Assembly: GCF_016495405.1 (NCBI RefSeq)
Contig: NZ_CP044522.1
Span: 1,860,001 to 1,924,000 of the forward strand
From: Cobetia sp. cqz5-12
GTDB taxonomy: Bacteria; Pseudomonadota; Gammaproteobacteria; Pseudomonadales; Halomonadaceae
Reading direction: 5' to 3'
Length of the DNA: 64,000 nt
The notes beneath the pieces are model-generated. The model worked only from the letters and a program-made list of their open reading frames with translations. It was not told where the DNA came from and did no database searches. Shown in pieces: positions 17,794-25,691 of this stretch; position 1 is the first letter of the stretch; each line of letters starts with the position of its first letter. The translations under genes and the position numbers were made by a program.

Positions 17794-19632
17794 ATGGCCA
17801 TGGCATCAGGAACGTCTGATTTCTCTGTATCACGTCGTCAATTGCTGAAGGGAGGTTCTGCCCTGGGGCTTGGCACAATGGCACTGGGGATGGCACCTGC
17901 CTGGGCCAATCCCTGGGGGCGAACATCGACTTATTCTCAAGGGGTTGTACATGGCCCCGAAGTCTCGCTTGTCATTCGTCGTGAAGATTTCGACATCGAC
18001 GGGCAGTTCGCGCGTCCCATCACGATCAATGGCAGCAGCCCCGGCCCCATGGTGCGTTTGAAAGAGGGGCAGGATGCTGTCATCAAGGTGACGAACCTGA
18101 TGGATGAGCCGACCTCCATCCATTGGCATGGCATCATACTTCCCCCGGAAATGGACGGTGTGCCGGGTATCAGCTTCGCGGGAATCGCACCGGGCGAGAC
18201 CTTTACCTATCGGTTTCCTGTCACCCAGAGCGGTACCTACTGGTATCACAGCCATTCAGGCCTTCAGGAGCAGGAGGGCCACGCAGGCCCACTGATCATA
18301 GACTCCGCAACACCCGAAGCCTTCACATATGATCGTGAGCATGTCCTGCTGCTCACTGACTGGACGTTTGAAGATCCCAAGACAGTCTTTCGCAACCTCA
18401 AGACCATGGAGGGTTATTACAACTTCCAGGAACGGACTGTCGCTGATTTCTTTGCGGATGTGCGGCGTAGAGGCCTGGTAGACACGATCGAGGCACGCAG
18501 CATGTGGGCTGAGATGCGCATGAGTTCGAGGGATATCGCGGATGTCACCGGCAGTACCTATACGTATCTTCTCAATGGTCATTCACCAGAAGAAAACTGG
18601 AGCGCGCTATTCAAGCGTGGGGAAACCGTGCGTCTGCGTGTCGTCAATGGCTCGGCAATGAGTTACTTCGATTTACGTATTCCCGGCTTGAAGATGACCG
18701 TGGTCGCTGCAGATGGTCAGCCAGTGCAACCGGTAGCGGTGGATGAGTTCCGTATTGCCGTGGCGGAAGCCTACGATGTGCTGGTGACACCGGAAGACGA
18801 CAAGGCGTACACCATCTTCGCCGAAGCCATGGACCGCAGTGGATACGCGCGAGCCACGCTGGCACCTCGCGCCGGGATGGAGGCGCCCGTACCTGAACGA
18901 CGACAGATCGCTGATCGCGGGATGGAGGCCATGGGCGCTCATGCAGGCATGGACCATTCGAAGATGTCAGGCATGGATCATTCGCAGATGGCCGGCATGG
19001 ACCATTCGCAGATGGCAGGCATGGATCATTCGCAGATGGCAGGCATGGATCATTCGAAGATGGCCGGTATGGATCATTCGAAGATGGCCGGTATGGATCA
19101 TTCGAAGATGACAGCGATGCAGGCTGACGCGGCAACCAATCATATGTTGATGGCCGGTGCCATTCAGCAGGGGGCTCGTTACGACCAGGCAGGCATCGGT
19201 CTGGATCAATCGCTGCGTCGTGTACTGGTCTATCAGGACCTCAAGGCCCATGCGCCCTGGCCGGACAGGCGTGGCCCCATGCGCGAGATGGAGCTGCATC
19301 TGACCGGCAACATGGAGCGCTATATGTGGTCCTTCGATGGCAAGAAGTTCAGCGAAGTCAATGGCCCGATTCACTTCAAGAAGGATGAGCGACTCCGTCT
19401 CATCCTGATCAATGACACCATGATGGAGCATCCCATACACCTGCACGGCATGTGGATGGAGCTGGAGAATGGGCAAGGAGACCTGATTCCTCGCAAGCAC
19501 ACCTTGAATGTCAAGCCGGGTGAGCGAGTGTCAGCCTTGATCACTGCAGATGCAGAAGGTAGCTGGGCTTTCCATTGTCATCTTCTGTACCACATGGACG
19601 CAGGTATGTTCCGTGTCGTAAAGGTTTCTTGA
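17794..19632 (+). CDS. copA: Periplasmic multicopper oxidase CopA/PcoA
   Basis: 612-residue copper-resistance oxidase that probably oxidises Cu(I) in the periplasm. A twin-arginine signal at 13-38 (SRRQLLKGG) implies folded export. Copper ligands are visible in IHWHGIILP (~108), YWYHSHSG (~149), HPIHLHGMW (~547) and FHCHLLYHMDAGM (593-605), the last carrying the type 1 Cys595 and axial Met605. Residues 386-439 hold seven 8-residue repeats of the type MDHSKMAG. ATG 17794 follows GGGAGAAACA; a second ATG two codons later is possible. Confidence 0.95.
   Translation: MAMASGTSDFSVSRRQLLKGGSALGLGTMALGMAPAWANPWGRTSTYSQGVVHGPEVSLVIRREDFDIDGQFARPITINGSSPGPMVRLKEGQDAVIKVTNLMDEPTSIHWHGIILPPEMDGVPGISFAGIAPGETFTYRFPVTQSGTYWYHSHSGLQEQEGHAGPLIIDSATPEAFTYDREHVLLLTDWTFEDPKTVFRNLKTMEGYYNFQERTVADFFADVRRRGLVDTIEARSMWAEMRMSSRDIADVTGSTYTYLLNGHSPEENWSALFKRGETVRLRVVNGSAMSYFDLRIPGLKMTVVAADGQPVQPVAVDEFRIAVAEAYDVLVTPEDDKAYTIFAEAMDRSGYARATLAPRAGMEAPVPERRQIADRGMEAMGAHAGMDHSKMSGMDHSQMAGMDHSQMAGMDHSQMAGMDHSKMAGMDHSKMAGMDHSKMTAMQADAATNHMLMAGAIQQGARYDQAGIGLDQSLRRVLVYQDLKAHAPWPDRRGPMREMELHLTGNMERYMWSFDGKKFSEVNGPIHFKKDERLRLILINDTMMEHPIHLHGMWMELENGQGDLIPRKHTLNVKPGERVSALITADAEGSWAFHCHLLYHMDAGMFRVVKVS
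18949..19110 (+). repeat. Seven 24-bp tandem repeats inside copA
   Basis: In-frame 24-bp units, each beginning ATGGAYCATTCG, encode MDHS[KQ]M[AS]G seven times, the last truncated to MDHSKM. Several units are nearly identical at DNA level, so copy number may change by slippage. The encoded Met/His pairs resemble the metal-binding loop of Pseudomonas CopA. Confidence 0.95.
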
Positions 19633-19641
19633 GGAGTCATC

Positions 19642-20424
19642 ATGTCAATCAGACATCATTCAATTCGTCTTGCCAGCGTGACGGCGTTTCTATTCTCCAG
19701 TGCTGGTGTCTCTCAGGCGTTTGCTCAGGATGGTTACGATGCCCCTCAGTCATGGCCATCGCCCATGGCAGAACATCTCCAGTGGAGTGCCGCATTCGAT
19801 CGCCTGGAATATAGCCTTCCGGATAAGGGCGAGGACTCACTGGTATGGGATTTTCAGGCCTGGTATGGCGGAGATACCCATCGTGTCTATCTCAAGTCAG
19901 AAGGGGAAAATACCCAGGGCGATGGCGAAGACGCCGAGTTTGAGTCACTTGAGCTTCTTTATAGTCACCTGATTGCCGATTTCTGGGAATTCCAGATTGG
20001 AGGTGGCTATCAGGGCGGCGTACTTAGTGATGATCATGATGAAAGCGTGTATGGGGTCTTCGGGCTTCAAGGGACTGCACCCTACAGGATCGAGACGGAT
20101 GCAGCAGTGCAATATCGAGAGGGAGGCGTAGTCACTGCCAGTCTGGAACTTGAACATGATATACGCCTGACACAGCGTTGGTATCTACAGCCACGTAGTG
20201 AAATTGTCCTTGCTGCCAATGAATCCAGACAACAGGCTATCGGATCGGGTCTCAATTCTGTGCGAATCGGCTTGCGTGCTCGCTATGAGGTGACTCGTCG
20301 AGTAGCTCCTTATGTAGGTGTTTATTGGCAGCGAGAGTATGGCGAAACTGCTGATATGCGGCGTGAGGAAAGTGAGACGGTAGAAGATACGGGTGTCGTG
20401 ATTGGGATCCGCATGATGTTCTGA
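19642..20424 (+). CDS. copB: Outer-membrane copper resistance protein CopB
   Basis: 260-residue outer-membrane beta-barrel of the CopB/PcoB family, partner of CopA. Signal peptide about 1-29 (ending AFA), then short aromatic strands such as DFWEFQIGGGYQGG and YVGVYWQREYG and a C-terminal Phe. Unlike plasmid CopB, there is no Met/His-rich stretch after the signal. It starts 9 nt after copA with GAGGAG. Confidence 0.92.
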   Translation: MSIRHHSIRLASVTAFLFSSAGVSQAFAQDGYDAPQSWPSPMAEHLQWSAAFDRLEYSLPDKGEDSLVWDFQAWYGGDTHRVYLKSEGENTQGDGEDAEFESLELLYSHLIADFWEFQIGGGYQGGVLSDDHDESVYGVFGLQGTAPYRIETDAAVQYREGGVVTASLELEHDIRLTQRWYLQPRSEIVLAANESRQQAIGSGLNSVRIGLRARYEVTRRVAPYVGVYWQREYGETADMRREESETVEDTGVVIGIRMMF

Positions 20425-20626
20425 AGCACGCTGGCGGCGGTGTTCAGTCATCAGGTTACGCCTCCGCGACGGTGACCAGCATTCGTGGCATTCGTGAAGA
20501 CCTGCTCATGATTGGATACTGCGCCTTTCCTAAATTTCAGGAAGCATGACGAGGCAAGACCCCATTGTCTGCATGGTGTCAGACGATCTGTTCATTGAAT
20601 ATGCTTGCTTGACCAAGGGATATGAC

Positions 20627-21331
20627 ATGAAAAAAATGCTATGGGGAATGTGGCTGACGTTGATGATGCTGGCAACTCTTGGTGCGGGGGCGGTTTATTC
20701 CGGGGTCATCAGTGTGGCCGCGGATGACCCGCATTGGGGTTGGGTGTACGAAGTATTTGAAACGGCGCGTGATCGCTCCATCGAGTTCCACTCCAGTGCT
20801 ATCCAGGCTCCCCTGCTTGATGATGAAGCCATGATTGTCGCCGGTGCAGGAAATTATGCCTCGATGTGCGCCTCCTGCCATCTGGCACCTGGTATGTCAG
20901 AGACAGAACTCAGTAGGGGGCTTTATCCCAGTCCCCCGAATTTCGCAGCATCTACCATGAGCGGTGAGCCTCATGAGCGTTTCTGGGTCATCAAGCATGG
21001 GATAAAAGCCAGCGGAATGCCGGCATGGGGTCAGAGCATGCAGGATGAGTACATCTGGCAGATGGTCGCTTTCATGGAAGAACTTCCTGACATGAGTGCT
21101 GCGCGTTATACGGCCCTTGTGGCAGCAAGTGATGGTCATCAACATGGCGGAGGTGAGACTACGCTATCGCAGTCATCGCACCATGCTGATGGGGTTGGAG
21201 AGTTACCCCATGATGATGGGCATCATGATGCTTTGCAGGAAAGTCCTGCACAGGAAAGTCATGGTCTGAAAAGCAACGGTGATGCAGATGGTCATTCTCA
21301 CGCCGCGCATGATCAGGAGCATCAACATTGA
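20627..21331 (+). CDS. Cytochrome c with His-rich C-terminal tail
   Basis: 234-residue monohaem cytochrome c anchored or exported by the hydrophobic segment 5-28. The haem site is CASCH (C81, C84, H85) with likely axial Met131 in ASGMPAWGQ. The last 64 residues contain 13 His with many Asp, Glu and Gly, suggesting metal binding in the periplasm. It follows copAB after 202 nt and probably belongs to the copper set, perhaps accepting electrons from CopA or buffering copper. ATG 20627 has AAGGGA upstream; an earlier in-frame start adds 27 residues. Confidence 0.88.
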   Translation: MKKMLWGMWLTLMMLATLGAGAVYSGVISVAADDPHWGWVYEVFETARDRSIEFHSSAIQAPLLDDEAMIVAGAGNYASMCASCHLAPGMSETELSRGLYPSPPNFAASTMSGEPHERFWVIKHGIKASGMPAWGQSMQDEYIWQMVAFMEELPDMSAARYTALVAASDGHQHGGGETTLSQSSHHADGVGELPHDDGHHDALQESPAQESHGLKSNGDADGHSHAAHDQEHQH

Positions 21332-21348
21332 AATCGCGTGCCATACTG

Positions 21349-21386
21349 GGCAGCCCCAGGCTTGTATGGAAACTTTCGGGGCTGCC
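21349..21386. terminator. Candidate terminator between convergent genes
   Basis: Perfect 9-bp arms GGCAGCCCC (21349-21357) and GGGGCTGCC (21378-21386), then ATTTCTTT. The loop is long (20 nt). Confidence 0.6.
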
Positions 21387-21416
21387 ATTTCTTTACGCCA
21401 TCTTGATGTTCGAGTA

Positions 21417-22640
21417 TCAGACCGTAGGCGTTGCCTCGACCCGCTCCGCGCGTTCGGCACGCTTGAGCATGCGATAGCGCGAGCGTACCTCGTCACGCTC
21501 CAGGTAGCAGCCCTGCAACCAGCGGCTGCCGCTGTCGCCTTCGAAGGCATCGCGGGCGTGCAACAGACGGCGATTGTCGAAGATGACCATGTCGCCGGGG
21601 GCATAGGTGAAGCGCATGGCGAAGCGCGGATCACGCAACATGCGCTGCAGCGTCATCAGTGCTTCATAGGCGGTCTCGGTCTGCTCGAACGGTGCCATCA
21701 TCGGCCCGCGCAGGAAGTCGGCGATCCGCACCTCCAGCAGTTCGCCTGCCTGACCCAGCACGATCATCGGCGAATACCAGACATGATCGGTATTGCGCGA
21801 GGTGTTGGCGTAGCGCCACTGTACCGTGGTGAGTGTCTCGTAGGCCTTGGGGTGTTCTTCCTTCAGCGCCGTGGCGATGGCGAAGCCGTCCATCATCACC
21901 GCCATGCCGCCTTCCACGGTGTTCTCGAGACAGTAGAGGCATTGCAGGCCCGGCTGATATTCACGGGTCGGCAGGTCCACGTGCGGTGGCAAGGCGATCG
22001 AGGTATAGGCGTTGGAATCCGGATTCTGGATCGCACGGACATTGAAGAGGTGGCCGAAGTTGGTGGTGCGGATCGAGCCGATGCGTTCGGCGACCTTCTC
22101 GATGGCGCCTTCTTCTGTCGGCAGGTTGCGCAGACGCACCAGTCCCTTGCCGAGCAGTTCATGCAGGGTCGGATACAGAATCTCCGCCTCCTGCACGCTG
22201 CCTTGGTCGGCCTCGGCCAGGCGAGCGGCATCGATGGTCGGCGGCTGATCCAGCTGCTCGGCGTGCCAGAGCGTCATCGGCGGCAGTTCCGGTGGCAGCG
22301 CGTCCTGGTTGTCATAGTCATTGCCGCGCAGGAAGCCCGGGTGGAAGCGCAGACGGCGGTCTTCGGGCGTGAATAGCACGCTGAGTGCGCCGTCCTCATC
22401 GATGCAGGCCTCGGCGATTTCCGGCCAGGCAGGAATCTGGGAGAGGTCCAGAATGCGTTCGCGTGTCGCCGGATTGACGGTGGTATCGTCCGCGGCGTTC
22501 TCGCGCAACCAGACACTATGAAAACGGCTGACGCGGCCATCGCTCCAGGTCACGCTCAGAAAGCGTGCTTCGTGAACGACCTTCACGAGAGTCTCGTCAA
22601 TTGGCCAGCTGTCGTAATCGGGTGTGATCGGGAGCGCCAT
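21417..22640 (-). CDS. Gamma-butyrobetaine hydroxylase-family 2-oxoglutarate dioxygenase
   Basis: 407-residue Fe(II)/2-oxoglutarate oxygenase. The N-terminal DUF971-like domain (about 15-110) precedes the TauD-type fold, with iron ligands His220, Asp222 (PPHVDLP) and His361 (RRLLHAR), and probable 2-oxoglutarate-binding Arg373. Family members hydroxylate gamma-butyrobetaine, trimethyllysine or trimethylaminoethylphosphonate. The N-terminal domain here lacks the Cys trio that binds zinc in the animal enzyme. A GlxA-type regulator gene follows and twin direct repeats precede it, supporting a quaternary-amine role. Confidence 0.85.
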   Translation of the reverse strand: MALPITPDYDSWPIDETLVKVVHEARFLSVTWSDGRVSRFHSVWLRENAADDTTVNPATRERILDLSQIPAWPEIAEACIDEDGALSVLFTPEDRRLRFHPGFLRGNDYDNQDALPPELPPMTLWHAEQLDQPPTIDAARLAEADQGSVQEAEILYPTLHELLGKGLVRLRNLPTEEGAIEKVAERIGSIRTTNFGHLFNVRAIQNPDSNAYTSIALPPHVDLPTREYQPGLQCLYCLENTVEGGMAVMMDGFAIATALKEEHPKAYETLTTVQWRYANTSRNTDHVWYSPMIVLGQAGELLEVRIADFLRGPMMAPFEQTETAYEALMTLQRMLRDPRFAMRFTYAPGDMVIFDNRRLLHARDAFEGDSGSRWLQGCYLERDEVRSRYRMLKRAERAERVEATPTV

Positions 22641-22704
22641 GGAGAGTCCTTCCTTCTGTCAGGTGAGCGATTCCCCGACAGAATGGCAGCCCACGGCGTT
22701 CGCT

Positions 22705-22743
22705 ACTGTGCCCAATTCGACACCCACTGTGCCCAATTCGACA
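22705..22743 (-). promoter_or_regulatory. Twin 18-bp direct repeat, probable regulator site
   Basis: TGTCGAATTGGGCACAGT (minus strand) occurs exactly twice, at 22726-22743 and 22705-22722, with a period of 21 bp (two helical turns), 65-103 bp upstream of the dioxygenase start. Placement fits an activator of the AraC family, whose gene lies directly upstream. Confidence 0.65.
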
Positions 22744-22767
22744 TCGCGTTGCGGGGGCGGGCATAGA

Positions 22768-23859
22768 TCATCCCAGAGGTCGTGGTGGCTGGCGGCGGGC
22801 CTGGGTCGGGGTGATCCCGAAGCGACGGCGAAAGGCGCGGGTGAAACTCGAATGCGAGGTGAAACCGCAGGCCAGCGCGATATCGGTGACGCCATGGCGG
22901 GTATCGTGAAGCAGGCTGCGTGCATGCAGCAGGCGACGCTCACCGTGATAGGCACGAGGCGTGCAGCCGAGCCCTTGCTGGAAGCGGCGCTCCAGCTGCC
23001 GCCATGAGAGGCCGAGCTCCTCGGCGAGTGCCTCGATGCTGAGCGGGGCCTCCAGGGTGTTCTCCATACGCGTGATCGCGCGCCTGAGCAGCGGGTCGGC
23101 CAGATCGGCCGTCTGCTGACTGATGCCGCGCTGGCGGCTTGCCGGCAGGCGTCCTTGATCGAGAATCAGCTGTTCACGCACTGCCTGATAGAGCGCCTCG
23201 CCATGCTGGCGCCGAATCAGCTCCAGGCTCATGTCCAGCGGGGCGCTGCCGCCGGCGCAGAAGAAGCCATCGTCACTGATTTCATACAGTGACTCGACGG
23301 CGTCCACCTCATCGAAGCGCTGGGTGAATTCCGGCAGGCTTTCCCAGTGCAGCGTGACCGTCTTGCCGGTTAGGAGGCCGGCGCGCGCCAGCACGAAGCA
23401 GCCGGTGTCCACGCCCCCGAGCTGGCAGCCGCCATGGGAGCGCTCCTGCAGCCAGTGCAAGGTGCGATCTTCCAGATAGGCTTCCGGGGCAAAGCTGGTG
23501 CACACCACCAGCTTGTCTACCGAGGCGAGCTCATCACGTGCGGTATCCACCGGCAGCACCATGCCGTTGGAGGCCTTGACCGGCGCGCCATCCTGGCTTG
23601 CGAGTGTCCACTGATACAGGCGTGTTCCGCGCAGTCGATTGGCGATGCGCAGCGGTTCGATCATCGAGAACAACGCGACCATCGCGAAGCCCGGCAGCAG
23701 GAATATGCCGAGTTGGTGACGGTCAGCAGGGGCAGGCGAGGCAAGGGTGGCGGTCAAGGGCGCAATGCTGGTGGGCTGGTCAGACAACACGCCGTCTTCC
23801 GAGAGGCCGAAGCCATAGGACGCATCGGGCGGCGTAGCGCTGGAATCGTGTGAAGGCAT
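22768..23859 (-). CDS. GlxA-type AraC-family regulator
   Basis: 363-residue regulator with an N-terminal DJ-1/PfpI-like amidotransferase-fold domain (about 35-200: IFLLPGFAMVALFSMIEPL) and a C-terminal pair of AraC helix-turn-helices (RLLHARSLLHDT and VTDIALACGFTSHSSFTRAFRRRFG, in part). Same architecture as GbdR, CdhR and ArgR of pseudomonads, which sense betaine, carnitine or arginine. It lies upstream of, and in the same direction as, the dioxygenase. ATG 23859 preferred over an in-frame TTG at 23895; neither has a strong ribosome site. Confidence 0.87.
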   Translation of the reverse strand: MPSHDSSATPPDASYGFGLSEDGVLSDQPTSIAPLTATLASPAPADRHQLGIFLLPGFAMVALFSMIEPLRIANRLRGTRLYQWTLASQDGAPVKASNGMVLPVDTARDELASVDKLVVCTSFAPEAYLEDRTLHWLQERSHGGCQLGGVDTGCFVLARAGLLTGKTVTLHWESLPEFTQRFDEVDAVESLYEISDDGFFCAGGSAPLDMSLELIRRQHGEALYQAVREQLILDQGRLPASRQRGISQQTADLADPLLRRAITRMENTLEAPLSIEALAEELGLSWRQLERRFQQGLGCTPRAYHGERRLLHARSLLHDTRHGVTDIALACGFTSHSSFTRAFRRRFGITPTQARRQPPRPLG

Positions 23860-23970
23860 GAGGGTAGGCAACGACGACGTCGGGTGGCTCGGCAATAGGG
23901 GATGGGCCTGACCTTAGCGTGTTCGCTAGCTGAGTGCGAGAGGAGGGATGGCGTGACGCGGGGGCTTTGG

Positions 23971-24017
23971 CGAGAGGGCCTTGACGAGAGCGCTTCGGTG
24001 AGAGAGCTCTAGTGAGA
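23971..24017. repeat. Degenerate GAGAG-rich repeats
   Basis: About three 14-15-bp units of the type GRYGAGAGNGCYTY lie between the GlxA-type gene and the cyclase gene stop. Low confidence that they do anything. Confidence 0.35.
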
Positions 24018-24082
24018 AGACTCCGTCCTGTTCTGACTCCTGATCAGGGCAGGCGGGACGGAGCAATTCACGCATCATTGCG

Positions 24083-25474
24083 TTACAGCATCCTGAGGCA
24101 GTTGCGCCCTTCTTCCTTGGCCGCGTACATGGCTTCATCGGCGCGTGCGATCAACTGCTCACGTGTGGCGCTGTCATCGGGCTCCAGGCAGGTCATCCCG
24201 ATGCTCAATGACAGGGGCAGACGTTGGCCCTCGTACTCCACGACACTGTCTTTCATCCGCTGGCGCAGCGTATTGATACGTGTGGCAGAGTCGCTGAGCA
24301 GTGAATTGGGCAGGATGGCCAGAAATTCCTCACCCCCCCATCTGGCGAGGGTGTCGCTGGGCAGCAGAATCTCTTCGGCGAGAACGTTCAAGTGTTGCAG
24401 GGCAAGATCGCCGGCGTCATGGCCGTGGTTGTCGTTGATCTTCTTGAAATGGTCGAAATCCAGCAGTGCCACACACAGGGGCTGATCTACCTCGGCGGTG
24501 GCCAGTGCCGCGATGTTGTCATCCAGCACTTGCTGGGCATGACGTCGGTTGTAAAGGCCGGTCAGTGGGTCGGTGATGGCGATCTTCTCGAGCGCCTGAT
24601 GGGCATCCTTCAAGGCATTGATGTCATTGGCACGCGCGACTTCGTGACCGGCCCACAAGGCGATGAGACGCACCAGCTCGATGTCCTGAGCCGTGAACGG
24701 CGGCACCGGGTCAGGGCTCGAGAAGTTGAAGGTGCCGTAGCGCTCACCATCCACGATGACCGGTGCTCCGATGTAGGCTTCAAGATTGAAGTTGGCATAG
24801 CAGGGATGGTTGCGGATCTCGCTGCTGGCCACATGATGGAAGGCCTGGACGCAGTCAGCCTTGTAGACGTGATCGCAATAGGTATCGCTGAGGGAGAAGC
24901 TCAGTCCCGGCTCCAGCAGGTCTTCCGGGTGACAGGCGCGCTGGACGACGTATTCGCCGCCCCGGATGCGGCTGAAGATTCCGATCGGCAGGCCGAAATG
25001 GGCGCAGCCCAGTTTCAGCAGCTCATCGATGCGCTCATTGAAATTGAGTTCACGTGATGAGGTGATGGCATGCAGGCTGTGCAGGGTATGTTCCGCTGTC
25101 ACGCGGCGTGAAACATCGCGGATCAGCCCGAACATGAAGATATTGCCGCTGGTGGGGTCCTTGATGGGGCCGCCGAGCGTTTCCCCATAGAAGTAGGTGC
25201 CATCCTGTCGTCGGTAGCGGATGACCCGGCCTTCCTTGGCGGGCTGGGCATCGACACGAAAGCGCCTCTGACCCTGGCGTTCGAACTCATCGCCGGAGGC
25301 ATACAGCATACGTGTCTGCTTGCCGATCAACGCTTCACGAGGGTAGCCGAAAGCCTTCACCGCGCTGTCATTCAAGTAGGTGATGTGGCGCTGATCATCC
25401 GCAAGCAAGATGATGTCGTCGATCTGACCCAGCATCTGGCCCAGCAGGGTTTGAATCATCTCAAAGCGTTGCAT
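24083..25474 (-). CDS. PAS-GAF-GGDEF diguanylate cyclase
   Basis: 463-residue cytoplasmic protein predicted to make cyclic-di-GMP. Order: PAS (about 15-125), GAF (about 140-285), GGDEF (about 297-463) with the active loop GGEEF at 380-384. The product-inhibition I-site should read RxxD but here is LPSD (371-374), so feedback inhibition is probably lost. ATG 25474 has AAGGAG nine bases upstream; an earlier in-frame start adds 21 residues. Divergent from polB over about 217 bp. Confidence 0.9.
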   Translation of the reverse strand: MQRFEMIQTLLGQMLGQIDDIILLADDQRHITYLNDSAVKAFGYPREALIGKQTRMLYASGDEFERQGQRRFRVDAQPAKEGRVIRYRRQDGTYFYGETLGGPIKDPTSGNIFMFGLIRDVSRRVTAEHTLHSLHAITSSRELNFNERIDELLKLGCAHFGLPIGIFSRIRGGEYVVQRACHPEDLLEPGLSFSLSDTYCDHVYKADCVQAFHHVASSEIRNHPCYANFNLEAYIGAPVIVDGERYGTFNFSSPDPVPPFTAQDIELVRLIALWAGHEVARANDINALKDAHQALEKIAITDPLTGLYNRRHAQQVLDDNIAALATAEVDQPLCVALLDFDHFKKINDNHGHDAGDLALQHLNVLAEEILLPSDTLARWGGEEFLAILPNSLLSDSATRINTLRQRMKDSVVEYEGQRLPLSLSIGMTCLEPDDSATREQLIARADEAMYAAKEEGRNCLRML

Positions 25475-25691
25475 GACGCAGGCTCCTTGTGGGGTGCCGC
25501 TATCTCGGGAGAGGCATTCCTTGCCGCAGACATTCATCCTGTCGCCGGGAAGGGACGGTCATTGCTGTCATCAGGCTCAGGCTTCACGCCGGATGTTGTA
25601 CGATACAGAATTCATATTATCGTATGAGGATGCAGACGCGTCTTGCTCTCATCCTGCCCGGCATTCGTATATTCAACGTAAAGGTAATGCA

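Noticed and set aside
18949..19110. Regular repeats in copA as a CRISPR array
   Set aside because: Repeats are in frame, contiguous and without spacers; they encode the Met/His motif.
25565..25580. CTG-N10-CAG upstream of polB as a LexA box
   Set aside because: It lacks the CTGT...ACAG symmetry and the AT-rich centre of real LexA sites.
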